Positions 5,062 to 10,568 of a stretch of 12,290 bases of DNA are shown piece after piece. Location of the stretch: NCBI GenBank assembly GCA_050012355.1, contig JBEKHI010000254.1:1-12290 (forward strand), written 5' to 3'. Under the pieces are notes generated by a model, which was not told the origin of the DNA, searched no databases, and saw only the letters and a list, made by a program, of their open reading frames with translations. Both the position numbers and the translations under genes were made by a program. The first letter of the stretch is position 1. Every line of letters starts with the position of its first letter. This DNA is from JBEKHI01 sp050012355. GTDB taxonomy: Bacteria > Actinomycetota > Actinomycetes > Streptosporangiales > Streptosporangiaceae.

Positions 5062-5390
5062 CAGGTGAGGTACACGAGGTCACCGACGAGACGTTCTCGC
5101 TGGAGGTGCTCGGTCACCAGGGGCCGGTGCTGGTGGACTTCTGGGCGCAATGGTGCCCGCCATGCCACATGATCGCGCCCGTCCTGGCGGACATCGCCCG
5201 CGAGCGCGCGGGATCACTGGCCGTCCGCAAGCTCAACGCCGACGAGAACCCCCGGACCGCGCAGGCATACCGGGTGCTGGCGCTGCCGACGCTCATCGTG
5301 TTCAGCGATGGTGAGCCGGTGCTCTCGGTGGTCGGGGCCCGCCCCAAGCGCAAGCTGCTCGCGGAGATCGACGCGGCCCTGGCGCGGTGA
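5046..5390 (+). CDS. Thioredoxin with CPPC active site
   Basis: The protein has 114 residues with no signal peptide, so it should act in the cytosol. VLVDFWAQWCPPCHMIAPVL holds the redox cysteines Cys37 and Cys40 in a CPPC motif rather than the usual thioredoxin CGPC. ALPTLIVF supplies the conserved cis-proline (Pro81). VRKLNADENP matches the thioredoxin strand after the active-site helix. The length is normal. The start at 5046 has AGGGAG (5035-5040) five bases upstream; the in-frame ATG at 5055 is too far from that site. The gene overlaps the end of the MerR gene and is probably induced by it. The CPPC dipeptide is expected to change the redox potential relative to classical thioredoxin, so it may have a dedicated partner rather than being the housekeeping protein. 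Confidence 0.88.
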   Translation: MPDMLTGEVHEVTDETFSLEVLGHQGPVLVDFWAQWCPPCHMIAPVLADIARERAGSLAVRKLNADENPRTAQAYRVLALPTLIVFSDGEPVLSVVGARPKRKLLAEIDAALAR

Positions 5391-5507
5391 ACGCGGACCT
5401 GACACGATAACGCGGGCCCGACGCGGTAACCGCAGAGCTGACGCGGCAGCCGCGGAGCTCGGCGCGGTGACCGCAGAGCTCGGCGCGGCAGCCGCGGAGC
5501 TGACGCG
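5381..5507. repeat. Tandem 19-21-base repeats, about six copies
   Basis: Imperfect units with consensus near GACGCGGYARCCGCRGAGCT start at 5381, 5401, 5420, 5440, 5460 and 5481, and a partial one at 5502. The last four alternate between two variants, giving a higher-order period of about 41 bases. The first unit contains the thioredoxin stop codon. No gene is evident here; in one forward frame the units read as ELGAVTA-like heptads, which I regard as incidental. Confidence 0.65.
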
Positions 5508-5508
5508 G

Positions 5509-5568
5509 TTTCTGGTGGGTGCTGCAGTACCCATCTAAGAGTGCGGGTAGTGCAGCACCGACCAGGAA
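5509..5568. repeat. Long stem-loop with 24-base arms downstream of thioredoxin
   Basis: Arms 5509-5532 and 5545-5568 are complementary at 21 of 24 positions around a 12-base loop. No T-run follows, so it is not a standard rho-independent terminator, though it may end or protect the merR-trx transcript. A third related segment at 5604-5622 repeats the 3' arm (5554-5573) in direct orientation at about 17 of 20 positions. The remaining spacer to the next promoter holds further stems (5634-5663, 5764-5797) but no gene I can support. Confidence 0.65.
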
Positions 5569-5763
5569 CAGCACACTCGGGCGGCCGCCTCACAGTACTC
5601 ATGAGCACTACCAGAAACAGCAGCCGCACTCGTTCGGGTCGTCAGCTGCGGCAGCGGACCCGAGCCCGGCACGACCCGCAGCCTCGCCACCTTCACGTCA
5701 CTGCGACCATCCTCAGGGGATGAGGCAGGCTTTGCTGGTTGTTGCCGCAGCACCTGCCCCGAG

Positions 5764-5797
5764 CCGCCGGGTACGGCGGCGGACCCAGCCCGCCGCC
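5764..5797. repeat. Two mutually exclusive GC stems
   Basis: CCGCCG (5764-5769) pairs with CGGCGG (5774-5779) around GGTA. Alternatively, GGCGGCGG (5775-5782) pairs with CCGCCGCC (5790-5797) around ACCCAGC. The middle segment cannot do both. It may be incidental in DNA this GC-rich. Confidence 0.35.
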
Positions 5798-5856
5798 ACC
5801 GCGTTCGCCGACTGCCGGGCTCACGGAGGCAGACAGCAACCGCAGGAAAAGGGCTA

Positions 5857-5912
5857 TTGACCCCCTTTGCTGGGCGATTTACGCTACAGCCGAACGCTAT
5901 CGAACCGGTTCG
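5857..5912 (+). promoter_or_regulatory. Promoter and palindromic operator of the arabinofuranosidase gene
   Basis: TTGACC (5857-5862) and TACGCT (5880-5885) are separated by 17 bases, giving a start near 5892. Just downstream lies the perfect 12-base palindrome CGAACCGGTTCG (5901-5912), in a good place for a roadblock repressor. CGAA/TTCG palindromes are common for LacI-type sugar regulators of glycosidase genes; which protein binds is unknown. The leader is about 110 bases. Confidence 0.45.
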
Positions 5913-6000
5913 CTCAAATGTCCGCATGTGGCACCGGGAGCGCATGCTGCCTGGTGTCCACGTGTCCTTTCAGGCACCCGATTCCCAACGGAGAGAACCG

Positions 6001-8751
6001 ATGAGCGACAACGGACAGTCCAGCGAAGGCGAACGTTCGCCTAACACGAACTTCCTCGATGCAGATGGTGCGAGCCCGAGCGGCGCGAACGACGCGAGCC
6101 CGCGCGGCGCGGGTTTCCGCGGGCCGCGTGGCGGCATGAGCAGGCGCACCGTATTGCGCGGGACGGCTCTCGGCGTTCTCGGCGGCATCGCGCTCCCGGC
6201 GACGGCGACGGCCGCGGCGGCGCAGACGAGCGCCGCACGCACAACCACGGCGGCTCAGGCCACCACCAGCGACCTTACGCTCACCGTCGACACCACCACT
6301 CCCGGCCACGCCGTCTCCCCCGACCTGTACGGGATCTTCTTCGAGGAGATCAACTACGGCGGTGTCGGCGGCTTGTACGCCGAACTCATCCGCAACCGCG
6401 CCTTCATGGACCCGTCCAGCCCGGACACCTTCGTCGCCGCTCAGGACATCCCGCGGGTCCCCGGCGTATTCGGCAACGCGTTGCAGCTCAACGGCGGTAG
6501 CCCGGCGAACTACGTGCTGGTACCGGAGGGCATCTTCGCGAACCTCACCGACTTCACGGTCGCGGTGTGGGTTAATCCCGCCGCCACTCCGAACTGGTCG
6601 CGTGTCTTCGACTTCGGGGATGGCGAGACCGTCTACATGTTCATGACCGTCTCAGCCGGAGGCACGAACAATCCCCGGTTCGCGATCACGGTCTCCGGCA
6701 ACGGTAACGAGCAGCGGCTCGACGCGCCGTCCCCGCTGGCGACCGGCACCTGGACGCATCTGGCCGTCACGCTATCTGGCACCACCGCCACCCTCTACGT
6801 CAACGGTGTCGCGGTCGACACGAACACGTCGATGACGCTCAACCCGTCCAGCCTCGGCCCGACCACGCAGAACTACATCGGCCGGTCCCAGTTCCCGCCT
6901 GACCCTTACTTGGACGCCACCGTCGACGATTTCCAGGTCTACAGCCAAGCGCTATCGGCGACGGAGATAGCCGCGCTGCTGACCGCCCCCGGCGCCGGCG
7001 ATGTGCTGGACTATCACTTCGACGAGGCCGAGGGCGACGTCGCGATCGACTCCTCCGGCAACGGTTACAACGGCACCATCGAGCTCGTCGACCTCGACTG
7101 GAGTCTCGTCGAGGGTTCCGGTGTCACCGTGACCGCGGCGATCGATACCTCGACGCCGCTGAACGACCAGCTCACCAGGTCGTTGCGGCTCGACGTGACG
7201 AGCACGACGGATGGGCAGCGAGCCGGGATGGCCAACGGCGGATATTTCGGGATACCGGCGGTGCCTGGGCAGACCTATCGTGTCTCGTTCTTCGCGAAGG
7301 CGACAAACCGGGTGCCGATCACGGTGAGCCTTGAATCTCCCGACGGCTCGGTCGTCTACGACGCGGCGACGGTTCGCGGGGTCACGGCCGACTGGGCGCG
7401 GTACCACACCACACTGAGGGTGCCACGAGACGCGACCGAGAGCAGCACCGCCCGTTTTGTCATAGGTGTTAGTTCGGTGACCAGCCTGTGGCTACAGGTC
7501 GTGTCCCTGTTCCCGCCCACCTTCAAGGGCCGGCAGAACGGGTTGCGGCCGGACCTGGTTGAGTTGCTGCTCGGGCTGCACCCGAAGATCATCCGCTTCC
7601 CCGGCGGCAACTATGTCGAGGGCGACACCGTGGACACTCGGTGGAACTGGGAGACGACGGTCGGCCCGATCTGGGAGCGCCCGGGGCACGACAACTCGGC
7701 GTGGGGTTACTGGTCGGACGACGGGCTCGGCCTGCTGGAGTTCCTGCAGCTCGCGGAGGATCTCGGCGCGGCCCCGGTCATGGCGGTATGGGCCGGACTG
7801 ACCCTGGAGGGCACGGTGATCTCCGAGGCGGATCTCGGGCCGTATGTCCAGTCGGCCGTGAACCAGATCGAGTACGCGATCGGACCCGTAACATCCACCT
7901 GGGGCGCGCGGCGAGCGGCCGACGGGCACCCCGAGCCGTTCGCGGTTCCTTATGTCGAGATCGGGAATGAGGACTTTCTCAACGGCGGCACCGACAGCTA
8001 CAACGACTACCGGTACCCGATGTTCTACGACGCGATCAAAGCCGCGTATCCGCAGGTCAAACTCATCGCGACGACCTCGGTGACCTCGCGGCCGATGGAC
8101 GTGCTCGACGAGCACTACTACGAGTCGGCGTCCTGGTTCGAGTCCGAGTCCACCCTGTTCGATGACCAGTCACGGTCCGGTCCGCAGATCTTCGTCGGCG
8201 AGTACTCCGCCACGGCGAATGCCGGATCGCTGCCGACCGGGCTGCTGGGCAACTCAATCGGCGAGGCCGCGTTCATGACCGGCCTGGAGCGCAACTCCGA
8301 CATCGTCCACATGTCGTCCTACGCCCCGCTGTTCGCGAACTACAACCACACCCAGTGGAATCCCGACCTGATCGGGTTCGACCAGGTCAGCAGCTTCGGG
8401 TCGACCTCATACTGGGTACAGCGGCTGTTCGCGTCCAATGTCGGCGACCACGTGCTGACGGTCACCGCCGCCGCGTCCGGGCTGTATTACTCGGCCACCG
8501 CCGATTCCCGGCGCGTCTACCTGAAGGTGGTGAACCCTGGTGCGTCGGACCTGCCGCTCACGCTCACGTTCACCGGGTCGGCCGTGTCGCGTGCCGTCGT
8601 TGAGATGCTCGGCAACCCCAACCCGAACCTGGGCAACACGCTCAGCGCCCCGGACACCGTGGTCCCGGCCCGGTCAGTGATATCCGGGACGACAGGCTCA
8701 TTTAACTACACGGCACCCGCAAACTCACTCTCCGTAATCACAGTGGGTTAA
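6001..8751 (+). CDS. Secreted GH51 alpha-L-arabinofuranosidase with LamG-like insertion
   Basis: The protein has 916 residues; GGAGAG (5990-5995) lies five bases before the ATG. After a 45-residue hydrophilic leader comes a Tat signal, SRRTVLRGTALGVLGGIALP (47-66), then an Ala-rich cleavage region (ATATAAAAQ), so the enzyme should be exported folded. The GH51 domain opens with LYGIFFEEINYGG (109-121) and resumes near DWSLVEG (366). Between lies a LamG/concanavalin-like lectin domain (about 157-362). A beta-sandwich binding-like stretch covers about 370-505. The catalytic barrel follows, with IIRFPGGNYVEG (530-541), acid/base Glu657 in YVEIGNEDF and probable nucleophile Glu734 in FVGEYSA. The C-terminal beta-domain runs to 916. 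The retaining GH51 family removes L-arabinofuranosyl groups from arabinan or arabinoxylan. The LamG order is odd (see findings). Confidence 0.88.
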   Translation: MSDNGQSSEGERSPNTNFLDADGASPSGANDASPRGAGFRGPRGGMSRRTVLRGTALGVLGGIALPATATAAAAQTSAARTTTAAQATTSDLTLTVDTTTPGHAVSPDLYGIFFEEINYGGVGGLYAELIRNRAFMDPSSPDTFVAAQDIPRVPGVFGNALQLNGGSPANYVLVPEGIFANLTDFTVAVWVNPAATPNWSRVFDFGDGETVYMFMTVSAGGTNNPRFAITVSGNGNEQRLDAPSPLATGTWTHLAVTLSGTTATLYVNGVAVDTNTSMTLNPSSLGPTTQNYIGRSQFPPDPYLDATVDDFQVYSQALSATEIAALLTAPGAGDVLDYHFDEAEGDVAIDSSGNGYNGTIELVDLDWSLVEGSGVTVTAAIDTSTPLNDQLTRSLRLDVTSTTDGQRAGMANGGYFGIPAVPGQTYRVSFFAKATNRVPITVSLESPDGSVVYDAATVRGVTADWARYHTTLRVPRDATESSTARFVIGVSSVTSLWLQVVSLFPPTFKGRQNGLRPDLVELLLGLHPKIIRFPGGNYVEGDTVDTRWNWETTVGPIWERPGHDNSAWGYWSDDGLGLLEFLQLAEDLGAAPVMAVWAGLTLEGTVISEADLGPYVQSAVNQIEYAIGPVTSTWGARRAADGHPEPFAVPYVEIGNEDFLNGGTDSYNDYRYPMFYDAIKAAYPQVKLIATTSVTSRPMDVLDEHYYESASWFESESTLFDDQSRSGPQIFVGEYSATANAGSLPTGLLGNSIGEAAFMTGLERNSDIVHMSSYAPLFANYNHTQWNPDLIGFDQVSSFGSTSYWVQRLFASNVGDHVLTVTAAASGLYYSATADSRRVYLKVVNPGASDLPLTLTFTGSAVSRAVVEMLGNPNPNLGNTLSAPDTVVPARSVISGTTGSFNYTAPANSLSVITVG

Positions 8752-8805
8752 CTCCTGCGAATGCCGGGAACCATGGTTTTCGAGACACTCGGGGGGATCG
8801 AGACC

Positions 8806-8991
8806 ATGACAGTCATCCTGGAAGACGGCACCGAAGAGCCGATCCATGAACACATGCGCAACTCGCATAGCAAGGGCACCACGGGCCTGTCCGAGGACTT
8901 CCTCGGCAGCGTCCACCAGGTGCTGCACCAGCGGCACGCGCCCGACCTTGAGCACATCCACGCCGACCAGGGCGAGGACATCGAGCTCTGA
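8806..8991 (+). CDS. Small acidic hypothetical protein
   Basis: From the ATG at 8806 this encodes 61 residues beginning MTVILEDGTEEPIHEHMRNS and ending LEHIHADQGEDIEL. It is rich in Asp, Glu and His, with no signal peptide, membrane segment or known motif. The start at 8806 is preferred because a GGGGG run (8792-8796) lies nine bases upstream. In-frame ATGs at 8761 and 8773 would add up to 15 residues but lack a ribosome site. It follows the arabinofuranosidase by only about 50 bases and precedes a strong terminator, so the two may share a transcript. The several histidines near acidic residues could bind a metal, but that is a guess. I do not recognise the family. Confidence 0.55.
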   Translation: MTVILEDGTEEPIHEHMRNSHSKGTTGLSEDFLGSVHQVLHQRHAPDLEHIHADQGEDIEL

Positions 8992-9003
8992 CCCTCAGCA
9001 TCC

Positions 9004-9050
9004 AATGTCCCGCCGTAACGATTCACCCGTTACGGCGGGACATTTCCTAT
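9004..9050 (+). terminator. Rho-independent-type terminator
   Basis: A perfect 17-base-pair stem (9004-9020 with 9028-9044) and a 7-base loop ATTCACC are followed by TTTCCTATT. It lies 12 bases after the stop of the small hypothetical gene and should end the arabinofuranosidase transcript. Confidence 0.85.
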
Positions 9051-9159
9051 TGCCCGTCTTATTGCCGCCGCCCGCACGGGCTCCGGCGCGCCCCGAGATT
9101 TGCCCGCTGCCCTGTGGGTTGAGCCGGGACGTGAGCCGCGCCGGGCTGCCTCCACCTGC

Positions 9160-9211
9160 CCATGGATGGCCCATCGCTGGCGGAATAGGCCCAGCGATGG
9201 CCCATCCATGG
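9160..9211. repeat. Near-perfect inverted repeat with 21-base arms in a long non-coding stretch
   Basis: Arms 9160-9180 and 9191-9211 are complementary at 20 of 21 positions around the loop CGGAATAGGC. Each arm contains the small palindrome GATGGCCCATC (9165-9175 and 9196-9206), 31 bases apart. It could be an RNA hairpin or a pair of protein sites about three helical turns apart. The rest of the 9051-9445 stretch holds no gene I can support; it becomes AT-rich after about 9380. Confidence 0.6.
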
Positions 9212-9445
9212 CGTGCCGGGAGCCACACCGGAGGCGACTAAACCCGGCAAGACGGGCATTCCGGGCGGTTGACCGCACTGGGAAGCCGCCACGCCCCGGG
9301 GAGAGGCACTTCGTCGCGGCTGGTGAGCGGGGGCGAGCACCGCGGGGGCGCCGACCGGGGGATGCGCTGACTACGCGGGTGAGATGTGAGGTTTGAGCGT
9401 GGCTGTTTTGGTGAATCTGTACCTGTATAGATGTTCTTAACATGA

Positions 9446-9474
9446 TTGACACATGACTAAGTCGATTGGATATT
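9446..9474 (+). promoter_or_regulatory. Promoter of the LuxR-type HTH gene
   Basis: TTGACA (9446-9451) and GATATT (9469-9474) are 17 bases apart in an AT-rich patch, giving a start near 9481 and a leader of about 28 bases. The word ACATGA is repeated 11 bases apart (9440-9445 and 9451-9456) across the -35, and ATGTT-CTT-AACAT (9431-9443) is a perfect small dyad just upstream. Both are possible regulator sites. Confidence 0.6.
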
Positions 9475-9508
9475 GTTTCAGCCAGCTAGCCTGCCGACCG
9501 GAGGTCTC

Positions 9509-9763
9509 ATGGGCCGAGCCCAGGTTCCTGAAGTCAACGGTGAGGCTGTGCCCGGGGCAGTTCTTGGCCTCTCCGCGCGCGAGGCACAGATCATGTCACT
9601 GATCGCCGGCGGCCGCACCAACGGCGACATCGCCGCACATCTTTTCCTGGCGGAGAAGACCGTGAAAAACCACGTCCGGCGGATCTACTCCAAGCTCGGA
9701 GTGGCCTCAAGGCCGGATGCCATAGCCCATTGGGAGCGGACCCGCGCAGCCAGCCATCACTGA
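9509..9763 (+). CDS. Stand-alone LuxR/GerE-type HTH regulator
   Basis: The product is 84 residues, essentially one DNA-binding domain. LSAREAQIMSLIAGGRTNGD followed by IAAHLFLAEKTVKNHVRRIY and SKLGVASRPDAIAHW is the complete four-helix LuxR/GerE motif, including the conserved TVKNH recognition helix. There is no receiver or ligand-binding domain, so activity is probably set by expression level or by a partner. The start at 9509 has GGAGG (9500-9504) four bases upstream; the TTG at 9473 in the same frame lies inside the promoter and is rejected. It lies directly upstream of, and in the same direction as, a two-component system that appears to have its own promoter. Single-domain LuxR-type proteins are common in actinobacterial development and secondary metabolism, but no specific role can be read here. 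Confidence 0.85.
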   Translation: MGRAQVPEVNGEAVPGAVLGLSAREAQIMSLIAGGRTNGDIAAHLFLAEKTVKNHVRRIYSKLGVASRPDAIAHWERTRAASHH

Positions 9764-9788
9764 TCCTGCCTTAAGCAAGAAGATCATG

Positions 9789-9831
9789 TCCAGGGAGTAT
9801 TCAGGTTACTCTCAGCCAAGCAGGCGATAAT
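9789..9831 (+). promoter_or_regulatory. Response-regulator promoter with three 11-base direct repeats
   Basis: TCCAGG (9789-9794), TTCAGG (9800-9805) and CTCAGC (9811-9816) repeat with exact 11-base spacing. They end just upstream of GATAAT (9826-9831), a 5/6 match to the -10 consensus. Transcription would start at about the ATG at 9839, a leaderless message; no good -35 is present. Direct repeats at 11 bases are the binding pattern of OmpR/PhoB-family regulators, and TCTCAGC (9810-9816) is one base from the M. tuberculosis PhoP half-site TCACAGC. Positive autoregulation is inferred. Confidence 0.55.
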
Positions 9832-9838
9832 CCTTGGC

Positions 9839-10561
9839 ATGAGTATGGCGGCCAATGAGGTGAGCAAGCCGGTTGATGCTCGGTTGCTCGTCGTGGAGGA
9901 CGAGCCGAACATCCTGGAGCTGCTCGCAGCGAGCCTGCGCTATGCGGGTTTTGATGTGATTACCGCCTCTAGCGGGACCGAGGCGGTACAGGCCGCTCAG
10001 CGGCACCGGCCTGATTTGATAGTTCTCGATGTCATGTTGCCCGATATGGATGGTTTTGATGTTATTCGTCGGCTCCGTGGCGGCGGCGCCCGGATCCCGG
10101 TCGTCTTCCTCACCGCCAAGGACGCGACAGAGGACAAGATCCGGGGCTTGACCCTCGGCGGCGACGACTACGTGACCAAGCCGTTCAGCCTGGAAGAGGT
10201 TATCGCCCGGATTCGGGCGGTGTTGCGCCGTACCCGCGGCGACGGAGTTGAGCCGACGCCTCGGCTGAAGTTCGCTGACCTGGAACTCGATGAGGAGAGC
10301 CACGAGGTCTGGCGGGACAGCCAGCAGATCCAGCTCTCCCCCACCGAGTTCAAGCTGCTGCGCTACTTCATGAGCAACGCCAACCGCGTGCTGTCCAAGA
10401 TGCAGATCCTCGACCACGTCTGGGACTATGACTTCCGCGGCGACACCGGGATCGTCGAGTCGTACGTCTCGGTGCTGCGCCGCAAGGTCGACTCCAAGGA
10501 GCCTCGCCTGATCCACACCCTGCGCGGCGTCGGCTACGTGCTCAGACTGCCATCCTCGTAG
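9839..10561 (+). CDS. OmpR/PhoB-family response regulator, PhoP-like
   Basis: The protein has 240 residues. The receiver domain (about 14-130) has the acidic pair Glu20-Asp21, phospho-acceptor Asp64 in LIVLDVMLPDMDGF, Thr92 and Lys114 in DDYVTKPFSLEEV. The winged-helix effector domain (about 143-236) contains LSPTEFKLLRYF, LDHVWDYDFRGD, VESYVSVLRRKVD and HTLRGVGYVLR. The sequence closely recalls M. tuberculosis PhoP (LTLGGDDYVTKPFSLEEV and ELDEESHEVW are near-identical as I remember them), though orthology cannot be proven here. It should bind 11-base direct repeats, and such repeats lie in its own promoter. No ribosome site is seen, so a leaderless start at 9839 is likely. It is followed after seven bases by its kinase. 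Codons for residues 37-80 are unusually rich in A/T third positions compared with the rest. Confidence 0.93.
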   Translation: MSMAANEVSKPVDARLLVVEDEPNILELLAASLRYAGFDVITASSGTEAVQAAQRHRPDLIVLDVMLPDMDGFDVIRRLRGGGARIPVVFLTAKDATEDKIRGLTLGGDDYVTKPFSLEEVIARIRAVLRRTRGDGVEPTPRLKFADLELDEESHEVWRDSQQIQLSPTEFKLLRYFMSNANRVLSKMQILDHVWDYDFRGDTGIVESYVSVLRRKVDSKEPRLIHTLRGVGYVLRLPSS

Positions 10562-10568
10562 GTGTGCC

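Noticed and set aside
5381..5507. CRISPR array
   Set aside because: The units are contiguous and imperfect with no unique spacers, so this is a tandem repeat, not direct repeats separated by spacers.
5535..5945. 136-codon minus-strand and 113-codon plus-strand frames in the spacer after thioredoxin
   Set aside because: Low-complexity, Arg/Ala/Ser/Pro-rich translations over repeats and hairpins, with no ribosome sites or motifs.
5857..6000. Upstream extension of the arabinofuranosidase frame
   Set aside because: A good ribosome site precedes the ATG at 6001, and the extension overlaps the predicted promoter and operator.
9030..9452. Several 80-140-codon frames on both strands in 9030-9460
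   Set aside because: They cross the terminator and the 21-base inverted repeat, and read as Arg/Gly/Pro-rich noise without start signals.
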